From Halobacillus salinarum (lineage in GTDB: Bacteria; Bacillota; Bacilli; Bacillales; Halobacillaceae), in NCBI RefSeq assembly GCF_022919095.1, contig NZ_CP095073.1, forward strand, positions 3,844,001-3,908,000: a DNA stretch of 64,000 bases. Reading direction: 5' to 3'. How positions within the stretch are numbered: position 1 is the stretch's first letter; the number at the start of each line of letters is the position of its first letter. Under the pieces are notes generated by a model. It worked only from the letters and a program-made list of their open reading frames with translations, did no database searches and was not told the origin of the DNA. The position numbers and the translations under genes are program-made. Of the stretch, positions 12,117-22,158 are shown one piece after another.

Positions 12117-14320
12117 GGAATAGCTCCTTTCCACGTGTGTTTTAGCCTAGCTGTCTGCTCTTCCACAATTACTTGCTGGTCGGAAAAAATACGGTACGTT
12201 CCATCAGCCGTCACTTTCCCAATGTAAGCAGCATCTTCTAAGATGTCTTCAAAATCTTCCTGATGCTCCGGCTGAACCGATACGAGAAAACGTGACTGCG
12301 TTTCTGCAAATAGAGCGGAGGTCCATTCCCCTTCTACAAACACTTCACAGCCTAACTCATTGTCAAACAGGCTTTCTGCCAAAGCTACACTTAAACCGCC
12401 TTCTGCGAGATCGTGAGCGGACTGAACGAAGCCTTTCTGAATAGCCTCGAGCAACTGGCTTTGGCGTTTCCCTTCAATTGTCAAATCTAACTCAGGGGCT
12501 TTTCCGAAATGACGCCCTTCGATCAACCCTTGTAATTCACTGCCGCCAAAATCGGTCTTAGTTTTCCCAATCAGATAAATGAGATCTCCTGGCTGTTTCA
12601 TCGCTGAACGTGTGATATGGGCGGTAGATTCTACAAGCCCGACCATGCCGACGACCGGGGTCGGGTAGATCGCTTTCCCGCCGAAGGACTCATTATAAAG
12701 AGACACGTTCCCACTGATGACTGGAGTACCAAGTGCCCTGCAAGCTTCACTCATACCTTCGACGCTTTTTTCCATCTGCCAGAAGATTTCAGGATTTTCA
12801 GGCGACCCAAAATTCAACCCATCGGTAATCCCAAGCGGCTGGCCGCCCGAACATACAATGTTTCTCGCCGCTTCCGCTACCGCAATTTTTCCGCCTGTTT
12901 CAGGATCCAAATAAATATAGCGTGAGTTGCAATCCGTTGTCATCGCAAGCGCCTTATCTGTGCCGCGTACGCGCAATACTGCTGCATCTGAACCAGGTGT
13001 AACGGCCGTATTTGTCTGAACCATAGAATCGTATTGATCGTACACCCATTCTTTACTTGCAATCGTCGGCTGTTTCAACAAGGCATGAAGGGTTTCCTTA
13101 TAATCCTTTACTTCCGGACGATACGTTTCCATGGCTTGAAACTCTTTGTAGTATTCCGGCACTTTCGATGGCTGATGGTAGACTGGAGCATCTTCTGCAA
13201 GCGAATCCACCGGGACATCTGCTACGACATCGTCGTGATGAAGCAGCTTAAAACGTTGATCGCCGGTGACTTCTCCAACAGCTACCGCTTCCAAATTGTA
13301 CTTGCGGAAAACCTTGGCAATTTCTTCTTCTCTGCCCTTTTCAACGACAAGCAGCATCCGTTCCTGAGATTCTGACAACATCATTTCATAAGGTGTCATG
13401 TTCGTCTCACGCTGAGGCACTAGATCTAAGTTCATCGTCATTCCAGTGCCAGCTTTACTAGCCATTTCACTCGCTGAAGAAGTCAATCCGGCAGCCCCCA
13501 TGTCCTGGATCCCGACTAATGCATCATGATGAATGACATCCAGGCAGGCTTCAATGAGCAGCTTTTCCATAAATGGATCGCCGACTTGAACAGAAGGACG
13601 CTTTTCCTCCGACTCTTCAGAGAGTTCTTCCGAAGCAAATGTTGCGCCGTGGATACCATCACGGCCGGTTTTCGCTCCAACGTACATCACTGTATTGCCT
13701 ACACCAGCAGCAATCCCTTTTTGGATGTCCTTGTGATCAATTAATCCCACACACATAGCATTGACTAAAGGATTGCCGTTGTACGCATCGTCGAATTGAA
13801 CTTCCCCGCCGACTGTCGGTACGCCGACACAGTTGCCATAGCCTGCGATACCACGGACAACTTCTTCAAACAAGTACTTCACACGGGGATGTTTCAATGA
13901 TCCAAAGCGAAGTGAATTGAGCAAGGCGATTGGACGGGCTCCCATAGAAAACACATCACGTAGAATGCCGCCTACCCCTGTCGCCGCTCCTTGATAAGGT
14001 TCAACTGCAGAAGGGTGGTTATGACTTTCAACTTTAAAAACAACGGCTTGCTCATCACCGATATCAATGATTCCTGCGCCTTCTCCAGGACCCTGCAGCA
14101 CATGGCTGCCTTCTGTCGGAAATTTTTTCAGCAAAGGCTTAGAGTTTTTATAACTGCAGTGTTCTGACCACATCACAGAAAACAGGCCGGTTTCAGTATA
14201 GTTCGGCAGTCGACCGAGAATGTCTTTAATCGATTGGAACTCCTGATCACTCAGCCCCATCTCGCTGTAGGCACGCTGCTGTTCAATTTGTTCTGGACTG
14301 ATCTCAAGCATTGATGGCAT
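12092..14320 (-). CDS. purL: Phosphoribosylformylglycinamidine synthase subunit PurL
   Basis: 742-residue small-type PurL, the ATP-dependent synthase subunit of the PurLQS complex, which turns FGAR into FGAM. Motifs include [52 protein letters not shown] and [12 protein letters not shown]. Its length and sequence follow the B. subtilis protein closely. It overlaps purQ by 17 bases and purF by 25. The short type requires PurS, which is also encoded here. Confidence 0.97.
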   Translation of the reverse strand: MPSMLEISPEQIEQQRAYSEMGLSDQEFQSIKDILGRLPNYTETGLFSVMWSEHCSYKNSKPLLKKFPTEGSHVLQGPGEGAGIIDIGDEQAVVFKVESHNHPSAVEPYQGAATGVGGILRDVFSMGARPIALLNSLRFGSLKHPRVKYLFEEVVRGIAGYGNCVGVPTVGGEVQFDDAYNGNPLVNAMCVGLIDHKDIQKGIAAGVGNTVMYVGAKTGRDGIHGATFASEELSEESEEKRPSVQVGDPFMEKLLIEACLDVIHHDALVGIQDMGAAGLTSSASEMASKAGTGMTMNLDLVPQRETNMTPYEMMLSESQERMLLVVEKGREEEIAKVFRKYNLEAVAVGEVTGDQRFKLLHHDDVVADVPVDSLAEDAPVYHQPSKVPEYYKEFQAMETYRPEVKDYKETLHALLKQPTIASKEWVYDQYDSMVQTNTAVTPGSDAAVLRVRGTDKALAMTTDCNSRYIYLDPETGGKIAVAEAARNIVCSGGQPLGITDGLNFGSPENPEIFWQMEKSVEGMSEACRALGTPVISGNVSLYNESFGGKAIYPTPVVGMVGLVESTAHITRSAMKQPGDLIYLIGKTKTDFGGSELQGLIEGRHFGKAPELDLTIEGKRQSQLLEAIQKGFVQSAHDLAEGGLSVALAESLFDNELGCEVFVEGEWTSALFAETQSRFLVSVQPEHQEDFEDILEDAAYIGKVTADGTYRIFSDQQVIVEEQTARLKHTWKGAIPCLVKSKG

Positions 14321-14987
14321 GGCGATTCCTCCAATGTGTCAAAATGGACTGGAACAGGCGAAGACCGTCGGCATTTCCAAGCAGTTCTTCTACCGCTCGT
14401 TCAGGGTGCGGCATCATTCCGAGTACGTTCCCTTTTTCGTTCACGATTCCGGCAATGTCCCCAACCGATCCATTTGGATTTGTTTTATAGGTAAAAGCGA
14501 TCTGCCGATTTTGTTTCAATTGTTGTAATGTCGCTTCATCACAATAGTAATTGCCGTCACCATGAGCGATGGGGATATTGATTTCTTCTTTTTCCTCATA
14601 TTCATTCGTAAACAACGTATCTGCATTTTCTACGATTAAAGTTTCATAGTGACACATGAATTTTAGATGCTTATTGGAAAGCATGGCTCCTGGTAAAAGT
14701 CCCATTTCAAGCAGCACTTGAAACCCATTACAGACACCGAGAATGGGCTTCCCTGCTTCTGCTGCCGATCTAATTTGAGCAACAATAGGTTCTGTAGCGG
14801 CAATCGCTCCTGAGCGTAAATAATCCCCGTATGAAAAGCCCCCTGGCAAAAGTACAGCGTCATAGTCTGCTAGCTCTGCTTCCTGATACCAAACCAGCTC
14901 TGCTTCCGCCCCTAACGCATCCTTAGCAGCAAAGTACATATCCCGGTCACAATTGGAGCCTGGGAAAACAACGACTGCAAATTTCAC
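14304..14987 (-). CDS. purQ: Phosphoribosylformylglycinamidine synthase glutaminase PurQ
   Basis: 227-residue class I glutamine amidotransferase that supplies ammonia to PurL. PGSNCDRD lies near the N-terminus, [14 protein letters not shown] forms the oxyanion region, GVCNGFQ holds the nucleophile Cys86, and the C-terminal MMPHPER provides the catalytic His and neighbouring Glu. It directly follows purS and overlaps purL, matching the PurSQL order. Confidence 0.96.
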   Translation of the reverse strand: MKFAVVVFPGSNCDRDMYFAAKDALGAEAELVWYQEAELADYDAVLLPGGFSYGDYLRSGAIAATEPIVAQIRSAAEAGKPILGVCNGFQVLLEMGLLPGAMLSNKHLKFMCHYETLIVENADTLFTNEYEEKEEINIPIAHGDGNYYCDEATLQQLKQNRQIAFTYKTNPNGSVGDIAGIVNEKGNVLGMMPHPERAVEELLGNADGLRLFQSILTHWRNRHAINA

Positions 14988-15233
14988 TTAGACAACCTCC
15001 TCAATGGTAAAGGAATAGTCTTCAATAACAGGATTGGCTAAGAGCTGGTCACACATTTTATCCACCTGGTTTTCAATATCGTCCGAATCCTCCATCATGA
15101 CTTCCATATATTTACCAACGCGGACATCGCCGACATTTTTATACTCAAGCGAGTGCAGAGAATTCTGGACGGCTTTTCCTTGTGGATCCAGCACGCCTTC
15201 TTTAAGAGTGATGTAAATCTTTACTTTGCGCAT
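14988..15233 (-). CDS. purS: Phosphoribosylformylglycinamidine synthase subunit PurS
   Basis: 81-residue PurS, the small structural subunit that bridges PurL and PurQ in Gram-positive bacteria. VLDPQGKAVQNSLHSL and VRVGKYMEV are family hallmarks. It is compact with no other domain. It overlaps the end of purC by 13 bases and directly abuts purQ. Confidence 0.95.
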   Translation of the reverse strand: MRKVKIYITLKEGVLDPQGKAVQNSLHSLEYKNVGDVRVGKYMEVMMEDSDDIENQVDKMCDQLLANPVIEDYSFTIEEVV

Positions 15234-15943
15234 GTGTTTTCCTCCAGTCGTTGTAGGATCGTTTCATAGACGGAAATTAAATCGCCAAGGCTTTCCCGAA
15301 ACACGTCTTTGTCCATTTTTTCACCTGTATCCAAATCCCATAAGCGGCACGTATCCGGAGAAATTTCATCCGCAAGAACAATCGTGCCGTCTTCCAGCCT
15401 GCCAAACTCCAGCTTAAAGTCTACGAGCTTGAGCTTGGCCACCTTGAATAATTGGAGCAGCTGGCTGTTGACTTTCAGGGCCATTTGTTTGATTTGTGAT
15501 AGTTCTTCCTCACTGATCCCTGTCAGGTGGTAAGCATGTTCATCATTGATTATTGGATCACCGAGTTCATCGTCTTTGTAGAAAAGTTCAACCAGCGGCG
15601 GCTCGAAAGGCTGCTTTTCCTGAATGCCGAGTCTCCGCGTAATACTGCCTGCGGCTACATTTCTTACGACAACTTCAAGCGGGATAATGGTTGTTTTTTC
15701 TACAAGCTGCTCTGTATCATTGAGTGCCTCAATAAAATGAGAAGAAATCTGATTCTGTTTCAAGTATTCAAAGACTTTAGATGTGATTAAGTTATTGAGA
15801 CGTCCTTTTCCTTCAAACCGGTCTTTTTTCTTGCCGTTAAAGGCAGTAGCGTCATTTTTATAGGATAAGATTAATTGATTAGGCTCGCCATCTACGTGGT
15901 AGACTTTCTTGGCTTTTCCTTCATAGAGCAATGAACCCTTCAT
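15221..15943 (-). CDS. purC: SAICAR synthetase PurC
   Basis: 240-residue phosphoribosylaminoimidazole-succinocarboxamide synthase, joining aspartate to CAIR with ATP. The start is the ATG at 15943 (MKGSLLYEGKAKKVYHV) with AGAGGTG upstream; a longer in-frame start has no homology and would run toward purB. Signatures are EVVVRNVAAGSITRRLG, VDFKLEFG and LADEISPDTCRLWD. The gene is intact and in the standard purB-purC-purS order. Confidence 0.96.
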   Translation of the reverse strand: MKGSLLYEGKAKKVYHVDGEPNQLILSYKNDATAFNGKKKDRFEGKGRLNNLITSKVFEYLKQNQISSHFIEALNDTEQLVEKTTIIPLEVVVRNVAAGSITRRLGIQEKQPFEPPLVELFYKDDELGDPIINDEHAYHLTGISEEELSQIKQMALKVNSQLLQLFKVAKLKLVDFKLEFGRLEDGTIVLADEISPDTCRLWDLDTGEKMDKDVFRESLGDLISVYETILQRLEENTCAK

Positions 15944-15974
15944 ACGTAACACCTCTTTTGGATTAATGAAACAC

Positions 15975-17267
15975 TTATAGTCCGATACGGTCAAAAATAC
16001 GATCTACATTTTTCAAATGATGCTTATAATCAAAACAGGCATCCAGCTGTTCTTTAGTTAACACAGAAGTAATCCGTTCGTCTGCTTCAATGAGATTACG
16101 GAAAGGAACTCCCTGTTCCCATGCTTCCATAGCTTTTGGCTGAACAAGATCGTAAGCTTCCTCACGGACAAATCCTTCATCAATCAAAGTCAGTAAAACG
16201 CGTTGAGAAAAAATAAGCCCGTAAGTTTTTTCCATATTTTCCTGCATCCGATCAGGGAATACCGTTAAGTTTTTCATAATGTTTCCAAAACGGTTAAGCA
16301 TGTAATTCACAGTAATCGTCGCATCAGGCAGGATGACACGCTCTGCAGAAGAATGGGAAATATCCCGTTCATGCCATAAAGGAACATTTTCAAAAGCTGT
16401 CAGCATTTCGCCGCGTAATACCCGAGCCATTCCAGTCATGTTCTCAGAACCAATAGGGTTTCGTTTGTGAGGCATGGCTGAAGATCCTTTCTGCCCTTTA
16501 GCAAAGAATTCTTCCACTTCTCTCGTCTCTGTCTTCTGCAGACCGCGTATTTCTACAGCCATCTTTTCAATAGACGCCGCTATTAATGCAAGCGTTGAAA
16601 CATAATGAGCATGCCGGTCACGCTGAAGTGTCTGTGTTGAAACAGGGGCAGCCTCTAGACCAAGCTGTTCACAAACATATTGTTCAACGTAAGGATCGAT
16701 ATTGGCATACGTGCCGACAGCACCGGATAGCTTTCCTACGCCGATATGCTGTACTGCGAGATCGAAACGTTCTAAATTGCGCTTCATTTCTTCATAATAA
16801 AGAGCCATTTTCAACCCAAAAGTCGTCGGTTCCGCATGCACTCCATGGGTTCTTCCCATCATGACCGTATGTTTATGTTCGCGTGCCTTGTCAGCAAGAA
16901 TAGAAATAAAACGAACGAGGTCTTCACGGATAATAATATTCGCTTGTTTTAATTGGTAAGAAAGAGCTGTATCCACCACATCAGTGGATGTTAAGCCATA
17001 ATGAACCCATTTCCGTTCTTCTCCTACAGTTTCTGAGACCGCTCTTGTAAAGGCAACTACGTCATGGCGGGTCTCTGCTTCTATTTCATGAATTCTTTCG
17101 ATATCAAAACCAGCTTTTTCACGGAGCTTTTCAACGTCCTCTTTCGGGATAACTCCAAGCTCACTCCAGGCTTCACAAGCAAGCAATTCTACCTCAAGCC
17201 ATGCTCTGTAGCGATTTTCCTCTGTCCAAATGGCACCCATTTCCGGCCTAGTATAACGTTCGATCAT
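15975..17267 (-). CDS. purB: Adenylosuccinate lyase PurB
   Basis: 430-residue member of the fumarase/aspartase superfamily acting twice in purine synthesis, on SAICAR and on adenylosuccinate. [20 protein letters not shown] is the typical start. [20 protein letters not shown] with the catalytic His, and the superfamily signature [10 protein letters not shown] with the mobile catalytic Ser are all visible. It is intact and lies between purK and purC. Confidence 0.97.
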   Translation of the reverse strand: MIERYTRPEMGAIWTEENRYRAWLEVELLACEAWSELGVIPKEDVEKLREKAGFDIERIHEIEAETRHDVVAFTRAVSETVGEERKWVHYGLTSTDVVDTALSYQLKQANIIIREDLVRFISILADKAREHKHTVMMGRTHGVHAEPTTFGLKMALYYEEMKRNLERFDLAVQHIGVGKLSGAVGTYANIDPYVEQYVCEQLGLEAAPVSTQTLQRDRHAHYVSTLALIAASIEKMAVEIRGLQKTETREVEEFFAKGQKGSSAMPHKRNPIGSENMTGMARVLRGEMLTAFENVPLWHERDISHSSAERVILPDATITVNYMLNRFGNIMKNLTVFPDRMQENMEKTYGLIFSQRVLLTLIDEGFVREEAYDLVQPKAMEAWEQGVPFRNLIEADERITSVLTKEQLDACFDYKHHLKNVDRIFDRIGL

Positions 17268-17282
17268 TGTTTTCTCTCTCCC

Positions 17283-18410
17283 TTACCACAAGTGAATTTG
17301 ATTTGTCTCTATTAATTCATCTATTTCTTCTAACCGATCAGCAATAAATGTAATATGTCCCATTTTACGGTTGGTGCGTACAGCCGCTTTGCCATAATCG
17401 TGAAAGTGAACGCCTTGGAATCCTTCCAGCTTGTCGATTAAAATATCCCGGTGTTTCCCTAAGACATTTATCATCACTGCTGCTGGAAACGTATGAATCG
17501 GGAGCAGCGGCAAGCCGCAAATGGCGCGAACATGCTGTTCGAATTGCGAAACATTACAAGCTTCAATCGTGTAATGTCCGGAATTATGCGGACGAGGTGC
17601 CATTTCGTTAATATAAATCTCTTGATCTCTCACAAACATTTCTACCGCAAATGTTCCGACGATGTTCATTTTTTCAGCCATTACCTTTACTGCTGCTTTT
17701 GCTTTTTCACGAACTTCATCGTCTACAAAAGCAGGGACCCTCGTTTCGTGTAGAATATGGTTCTTATGAATATTTTCGGCGAGTGGAAAATAAGCGATCT
17801 CCCCACTTTGACTTCTCGTAAACACTTGGGAAATTTCAAGATCAAATGGAATCCATTGCTCTACGATATACGTGCCGCCTTCTTTAATGAAAGCATCTGT
17901 TTCTTTTAAATGTTCTTCATACTCAAGCTTCCATTGACCTTTCCCGTCGTACCCGCCGCTGATTGTTTTTACGACTGCAGGCAGACCGATCTCAGCTAAA
18001 GCTTGTTTTAATTCGCTTTCACTGTGGATAATTTTATAGTCTGGAACGGGAAGCTCTGCTTCTACTGCGATTTGTTTTTCTTTTTCCCTATTTTGAGTTA
18101 CCTCCAGGGAAAAAGCTCCTTGTGGAAGTTTATCCGCCTGTTCAAATAAGCGGGCGACTTGTAAATCCACGTTTTCGAATTCATAAGTGATCACATCACT
18201 GATGTCACTTAATTGTCCAGCCGCGTCCATATCATCATATTCAGCGGCAATATGCTCATCTGCTACCTGAGCACAAGGACAGTCTTCGGCAGGATCCATT
18301 ACAGCAATCCGATAGCCCATGTGCCTCGCTGACAATGCCATCATCCTTCCAAGCTGTCCGCCTCCTAATATTCCGATCGTATCCCCTGGCCGGATCACGT
18401 TAACTTCCAT
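17283..18410 (-). CDS. purK: N5-carboxyaminoimidazole ribonucleotide synthetase PurK
   Basis: 375-residue ATP-grasp enzyme making N5-CAIR from AIR, bicarbonate and [14 protein letters not shown] is the N-terminal nucleotide loop, [13 protein letters not shown] part of the ATP-grasp fold, and [18 protein letters not shown] the C-terminal signature. The ATG at 18410 lies within the purE end (11-base overlap) with GAGGGG upstream. PurE then converts the product to CAIR. Confidence 0.96.
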   Translation of the reverse strand: MEVNVIRPGDTIGILGGGQLGRMMALSARHMGYRIAVMDPAEDCPCAQVADEHIAAEYDDMDAAGQLSDISDVITYEFENVDLQVARLFEQADKLPQGAFSLEVTQNREKEKQIAVEAELPVPDYKIIHSESELKQALAEIGLPAVVKTISGGYDGKGQWKLEYEEHLKETDAFIKEGGTYIVEQWIPFDLEISQVFTRSQSGEIAYFPLAENIHKNHILHETRVPAFVDDEVREKAKAAVKVMAEKMNIVGTFAVEMFVRDQEIYINEMAPRPHNSGHYTIEACNVSQFEQHVRAICGLPLLPIHTFPAAVMINVLGKHRDILIDKLEGFQGVHFHDYGKAAVRTNRKMGHITFIADRLEEIDELIETNQIHLW

Positions 18411-18891
18411 GTAGATCGCCCCTCATTTCTTCGACTTTTTCTTTCATGGATAATCGATAGGTTTGAAGCTTGTCAGCCACCTCTTCATTGAAGGCTCCAA
18501 TGATTTCAGCGGCCAGAAGCCCTGCATTCTTTGCCCCTGCCGTTCCGATGGCTACTGTCGCCACAGGTACGCCGCCAGGCATTTGCACAATGGAGAGCAA
18601 TGAATCGAGTCCTTGTAACGCTTTAGATTGAACAGGTACACCTATAACCGGCAAGGTGGTTTTTGCAGCTACCATACCTGGCAGATGCGCTGCTCCTCCT
18701 GCACCGGCAATAATTACTTTCAGCCCTTTCGCACGTGCACCTTCTGCATAGCTGAACATATCCTCAGGTGTACGGTGAGCTGAAATGATTTCTTTTTCAT
18801 AAGAAATATCCATTTCTTCCAGCACTTCACAAGCACCTTTCATTGTTTCCCAGTCTGATATGCTTCCCATAATAATGCCAACTTCAGCCAT
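18400..18891 (-). CDS. purE: N5-CAIR mutase PurE
   Basis: 163-residue class I PurE, which moves the carboxyl group of N5-CAIR to form [14 protein letters not shown] is the phosphate loop and [13 protein letters not shown] carries the active-site His; [14 protein letters not shown] is also typical. It is the first gene of the 12-gene operon, behind a guanine-class riboswitch and PurR sites. Confidence 0.97.
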   Translation of the reverse strand: MAEVGIIMGSISDWETMKGACEVLEEMDISYEKEIISAHRTPEDMFSYAEGARAKGLKVIIAGAGGAAHLPGMVAAKTTLPVIGVPVQSKALQGLDSLLSIVQMPGGVPVATVAIGTAGAKNAGLLAAEIIGAFNEEVADKLQTYRLSMKEKVEEMRGDLHGS

Positions 18892-18962
18892 CCTACCCCT
18901 CTTTTCGACAAATACTAGTATATTTATTTTTCATAAGAACTTCATTTGATCAAACATTCCAA

Positions 18963-19011
18963 TGAAAAAAGCCTGCTTATCCCCCTCTACGCGAGAGGGG
19001 ATAAACAGGCA
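18963..19011 (-). terminator. Riboswitch-controlled terminator before purE
   Basis: On the minus strand GCCTGTTTATCCCCTCT and its complement form a long stem around a short GC-rich loop, followed by six T. The 5' arm contains TCCCCTC, which can instead pair with GAGGGGA at the end of the aptamer P1 helix, giving a simple antiterminator. This is an off-switch layout: ligand-bound aptamer, then termination. Confidence 0.9.
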
Positions 19012-19054
19012 TACGTGTATCATGAGACGAAGCTTCATCAAATGCGCGGTCTCC

Positions 19055-19122
19055 CCTCATAGTCCGGAAATTTACGGTTCCCAGGTAGAGACGAACGGGC
19101 CATATTCCCGTCTTATATGAGG
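19055..19122 (-). ncRNA. Purine riboswitch aptamer, guanine/hypoxanthine type, upstream of purE
   Basis: Minus-strand RNA with P1 arms CCTCATA and TATGAGG, the joining sequence TATAA, the invariant GAATATGG, GTCTCTACC in loop L2/J2-3, and CCGTAAA in L3. The specificity position in the 3' joining segment is C (CCGGACTATG), so guanine or hypoxanthine rather than adenine is expected. It should reduce read-through into purE when guanine is plentiful. Confidence 0.95.
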
Positions 19123-19145
19123 TACCTTATGCAATTTCTGCCTTC

Positions 19146-19223
19146 ATCATATCAAGTTTATCTAATCGATGTCAACGCAAATAACGAACATTTCAAAAAT
19201 GTAAAGTTTAAATTGTTCGTGTT
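19146..19223 (-). promoter_or_regulatory. pur operon promoter with paired PurBoxes
   Basis: On the minus strand TTGACA (19170-19175) and TATGAT (19146-19151) are separated by 18 bases. Upstream lie two CGAA-centred PurBox half-sites in opposite orientation: ATAACGAACATT (19181-19192) and AATTGTTCGTGTT (19211-19223). Pairs like this bind the PurR dimer, which represses until PRPP rises. PurR itself is not in this window. Confidence 0.8.
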
Positions 19224-19438
19224 TATTGTTTAACAGCTTGAAAAACGATCGTTCTTCCAACGGGTTCCAGGGTTTTTTTGCCATTCTCATCTATTTCCCT
19301 GAAAACAGGTTCTTCTGTCCGACGGATCGGTACGTAGCCTTCCATCTCTATTCTCTTTAAGCATTGATCGATGGTTTCATTGTCCTCCACTTCAAAACGC
19401 TTCTTGTTTGTCTTCTTGTTTGTTTTCTTGTTGGGCAT
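19223..19438 (-). CDS. yebG: NETI-motif protein (YebG family)
   Basis: 71-residue protein with the NETI motif ([19 protein letters not shown]) that names this family. A Lys/Asn/Thr-rich N-terminus precedes it. The start at 19438 overlaps the end of the upstream DUF2179 gene by 47 bases, so the two are likely co-translated. The stop lies at the edge of the PurBox region of the pur promoter. Function is unknown. Confidence 0.85.
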   Translation of the reverse strand: MPNKKTNKKTNKKRFEVEDNETIDQCLKRIEMEGYVPIRRTEEPVFREIDENGKKTLEPVGRTIVFQAVKQ

Positions 19439-19976
19439 TTCTTATCTTTCCTCTCTTTACCTGTTTAACCCAGAAGCCGCCATGGATCTGCTTCGGCTCA
19501 TAGGCAACAATAAATGCTTTAGGGTCAATGTAACGAATCGTCTCATACAATTTTAACTCATACTTTCTCGGAGTTAAAATCTGCATAGCCAAACGGTCAC
19601 CTTCCATTCCATAAGCATACCAGCTCGTGACTCCGTATCCTTTGTCCCGGAGCATTCTTGTGAATTCGATATCAGGATCTGAAGAAATTACGTTGACCGT
19701 CGTGTAACCGAGCGCGAGTTTCTCTTCAATTTTCATCCCTACAATAACCCCTGTACCATACCCAACAGCATAAGCAATGACATTCTCTATTCTGTCCAAA
19801 TTATCCAGTACGAGACCAAGTCCAACGATGTAAATGACGATTTCAAACATGCTGATAAAGGCAGCAAAGTACCGCTGCCCCTTTAACGTAAAAATCATCC
19901 GGAGTGTAAAAAACGATACATAAACAATATTAACGGTGAAAATGATGGCAATCATGACGAGGGAATTATCGAGCAT
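19392..19976 (-). CDS. yebE: DUF2179 membrane protein (YebE family)
   Basis: 194-residue protein with three hydrophobic N-terminal segments (about residues 5-24, 33-55, 63-84) and a soluble C-terminal DUF2179 domain ([22 protein letters not shown]). I chose the ATG at 19976, nine bases after AGGAGG; a longer open frame upstream runs through the promoter. The C-terminal tail is rich in Gln, Glu and Lys and encodes the overlap with the NETI gene. It matches B. subtilis YebE in position. Function is unknown. Confidence 0.87.
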   Translation of the reverse strand: MLDNSLVMIAIIFTVNIVYVSFFTLRMIFTLKGQRYFAAFISMFEIVIYIVGLGLVLDNLDRIENVIAYAVGYGTGVIVGMKIEEKLALGYTTVNVISSDPDIEFTRMLRDKGYGVTSWYAYGMEGDRLAMQILTPRKYELKLYETIRYIDPKAFIVAYEPKQIHGGFWVKQVKRGKIRNAQQENKQEDKQEAF

Positions 19977-20057
19977 GCGCACAACCTCCTGTATAAAATG
20001 TTTCTGAGATGTGCCCTGTCCCCCAGGACATTCACCTAGAAGTTCAATTATGCATAC

Positions 20058-20087
20058 ACTATATACCATCAGTTCAGACTCATACAA
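20058..20087 (-). promoter_or_regulatory. Candidate promoter for yebE-yebG
   Basis: On the minus strand TTGTAT (20082-20087) and TATAGT (20058-20063) are 18 bases apart, giving a leader of about 75 bases before yebE. It is a moderate match to sigma-A. Confidence 0.45.
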
Positions 20088-20131
20088 TACATTTTCAACG
20101 CAATTTGTGACAAAATGAGGGAGTGTTCACA

Positions 20132-20557
20132 ATGAATCAATTTGGTGAGTGGAAATCGAACTTGGATCGTTTTTTCGGGCAGGAGTTTTGGGGAGAATTT
20201 GAAGGATTAATGAAGCCGGCCATTCCGCAAATCAACCTTTATCAATACGATCATGAGCTCGTATGTATCGCAAATCTTCCTGGTCTGGAACATCCAAAGA
20301 ACGTCGATGTTTTTGTCGATCACGCTTCTCTTACCTTAAGAGGAAAAATTGAAGTCAATAAGCGAGGAGGGCGCCAGCTGAAAAACGAAATCGCAGATGG
20401 TGCATTCGAACGTACCGTTGAACTTCCTTTTGCTGTACGCAGTGATAGTATTGATGCCTCTTACAAACATGGCTTGTTAATCATTAAGCTCTACCGGTAC
20501 ATTTCAGATTCCACGAGAGAGAAAAACGTCAATGTCCGTTATCTTGACGAAAATTAG
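20132..20557 (+). CDS. Small heat shock protein, Hsp20/alpha-crystallin family
   Basis: 141-residue Hsp20-type chaperone. The alpha-crystallin domain spans about residues 30-130: INLYQYDHELVCIANLPGL, LTLRGKI, GAFERTVELPFAV and YKHGLLIIKLYR match the beta-strand pattern, although the usual GVL turn reads GLL. The ATG at 20132 has GAGGGAG 8 bases upstream; a GTG at 20123 would overlap that RBS. It is inserted in plus orientation between yebE and pbuG, where B. subtilis has other genes. It should prevent aggregation of unfolded proteins. Confidence 0.85.
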   Translation: MNQFGEWKSNLDRFFGQEFWGEFEGLMKPAIPQINLYQYDHELVCIANLPGLEHPKNVDVFVDHASLTLRGKIEVNKRGGRQLKNEIADGAFERTVELPFAVRSDSIDASYKHGLLIIKLYRYISDSTREKNVNVRYLDEN

Positions 20558-20587
20558 AGGTAAGAGAAAAGTAGAAGATAAACAAAA

Positions 20588-20613
20588 AAAGCAGCCGAAG
20601 CTGCTTTTTTTTA
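20588..20613. terminator. Bidirectional terminator between hsp20 and pbuG
   Basis: GCAGC-CGAA-GCTGC with A-run before and T-run after. The tetraloop stem serves the convergent hsp20 (+) and pbuG (-). Confidence 0.85.
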
Positions 20614-21936
20614 TGCAAGAAAGATAAAATATAAAACAAAAATTACAAAAAGCAAATACATGATCGGGTGAATTTCTTTTCCTCTGCCTTTCAGCATCAT
20701 CGTAATCGGAAAGAAAATAAATCCAATTGCAATCCCTGTAGCGATACTGTAAGTCAAAGGCATCGCTGCTATTGTAAAAAAGGCAGGAACAGCAATTTCA
20801 AACTGATCCCAATCAATATTTTTCAACGTAGTTGCCATCAGCACTCCTACAATGATCAGCGCTGGAGCTGTTACAGACTCGGTAACGACTGAAAGCAACG
20901 GGGAAAAAAACAAAGCAAGAATAAAGAATCCTGCTGTCACTACAGAAGCAAAACCTGTACGGCCTCCTGCTCCTACACCTGCGGTCGATTCAATATAAGA
21001 AGTAGTTGTGGACGTTCCTACAATGGAGCCTACAACGGTTGCCGTGGAATCTGCAAAGAGTGCTCTTCCTGCACGGGGCAGCTTGTTATCTCTCATAAAT
21101 CCAGCCTGAGTGGCTACTGCAACTAAAGTTCCTGCTGTGTCAAAGAAGTCAACAAAAAGGAACGTTAAGATGACAACGAGCATATTCATTGTAAAAATGT
21201 CTCCGAAGTGGGTAAATGCTTCGCCAAAAGTTGGCGCGACACTTGGAGCTGAACTGACAACCGCACCAGGAATATCGATCAGCCCGGTGATCATTCCCAT
21301 AATGGACGTAAGGACCATCCCGTAAAAGATCCCGCCTTTAACACCCATCGCCAATAAAATGACAGAAACGATGATTCCGAATATAGCGAGCAATGTAGCG
21401 GGAGCTGAAAGGTCTCCTAAATGAACGAGTGTAGCATCACTGTTTACGACGATTCCGGCATTCTGAAAGCCGATAAATGCGATAAACAAACCGATCCCCG
21501 CGCCAACGGCTAGTTTCAAATTCGCAGGAATGGCATTAATGATTTTTTCGCGCAAGCCAGATAAAGTAAGTAAAATAAAAATAAGACCTGAAGCCAGCAC
21601 GCCGGCAAGCGCAGTCTCCCAAGGGATTTGATAATCCAGCATAACCGTATAAGCAAAAAAAGCATTCAATCCCATCCCGGGAGCAAGAGCAATAGGGTAT
21701 TTGGCAAGTAAGCCCATCACAAGAGTACCAATGGCTGCAGCTACTGCAGTTGCTGTAAACACCGCCCCTTTATCCATTCTTGTAATGCCTTCTGGCAGCT
21801 GGTCGATTCCATCAAGGGCAAGCGTAGATGGATTGACGAATAAAATATAAGCCATCGCCAGAAAAGTAGTTAACCCAGCGATAAACTCCGTCCGATAATT
21901 TGTTCCTAATTCTTCAAAACGAAAAAATTTCTTCAT
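20611..21936 (-). CDS. pbuG: Hypoxanthine/guanine permease PbuG (AzgA-like NCS2)
   Basis: 441-residue polytopic membrane permease. The start MKKFFRFEELGTNYRTEFIAGLTTFLAMAYILFVNP is characteristic of the AzgA branch of NCS2 (given here by its ends: residues 1-36). GLNAFFAY, LFVDFFDTAGTLVAVA and GTSTTTSYIESTAGVGAGGRTG are signature segments, with about a dozen hydrophobic helices. It sits behind a guanine-class riboswitch and paired PurBoxes, which supports uptake of guanine and hypoxanthine. PbuO is a close paralogue, so the exact symbol is less certain than the function. Confidence 0.9.
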   Translation of the reverse strand: MKKFFRFEELGTNYRTEFIAGLTTFLAMAYILFVNPSTLALDGIDQLPEGITRMDKGAVFTATAVAAAIGTLVMGLLAKYPIALAPGMGLNAFFAYTVMLDYQIPWETALAGVLASGLIFILLTLSGLREKIINAIPANLKLAVGAGIGLFIAFIGFQNAGIVVNSDATLVHLGDLSAPATLLAIFGIIVSVILLAMGVKGGIFYGMVLTSIMGMITGLIDIPGAVVSSAPSVAPTFGEAFTHFGDIFTMNMLVVILTFLFVDFFDTAGTLVAVATQAGFMRDNKLPRAGRALFADSTATVVGSIVGTSTTTSYIESTAGVGAGGRTGFASVVTAGFFILALFFSPLLSVVTESVTAPALIIVGVLMATTLKNIDWDQFEIAVPAFFTIAAMPLTYSIATGIAIGFIFFPITMMLKGRGKEIHPIMYLLFVIFVLYFIFLA

Positions 21937-21989
21937 TATTCTCTCCTCCCTTTCGTTTGATTGAGAAGATAACCCCGTTCTTACAAAAG

Positions 21990-22022
21990 CAAAAAGACAC
22001 TCTCAAAGATAAGAGTGTCTAC
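21990..22022 (-). terminator. Riboswitch-controlled terminator before pbuG
   Basis: On the minus strand AGACACTCT and AGAGTGTCT form a stem followed by TTTTTG. AGCGTAG just before the 5' arm can pair with CTACGCT at the end of the aptamer, an alternative fold that would oppose terminator formation. Confidence 0.85.
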
Positions 22023-22036
22023 GCTTCACTGATTCA

Positions 22037-22056
22037 AATGGCTGAATTCAGCCATT
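22037..22056. repeat. Perfect 20-base palindrome inside the pbuG riboswitch expression platform
   Basis: AATGGCTGAATTCAGCCATT is a perfect inverted repeat located directly after the aptamer. It probably stacks inside the antiterminator, between CTACGCT and AGCGTAG. Confidence 0.7.
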
Positions 22057-22132
22057 CACCAGCGTAGTCAGACCTATTTACGGTGGTCTGGTAGAAACTC
22101 ATGGGCCTTATCCCCAAAATTATACGAAGGTG
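22057..22132 (-). ncRNA. Purine riboswitch aptamer, guanine type, upstream of pbuG
   Basis: Minus-strand aptamer with CGTATAA, GGATAAGG in place of the common GATATGG, GTTTCTACC, and CCGTAAA. The specificity base is C (TCTGACTACG), indicating guanine. P1 is CACC-TT-CGTA against TACG-CT-GGTG, with a 2-base internal mismatch. Confidence 0.92.
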
Positions 22133-22158
22133 TTTCTAGTTCATCTTTATATTTAAAT

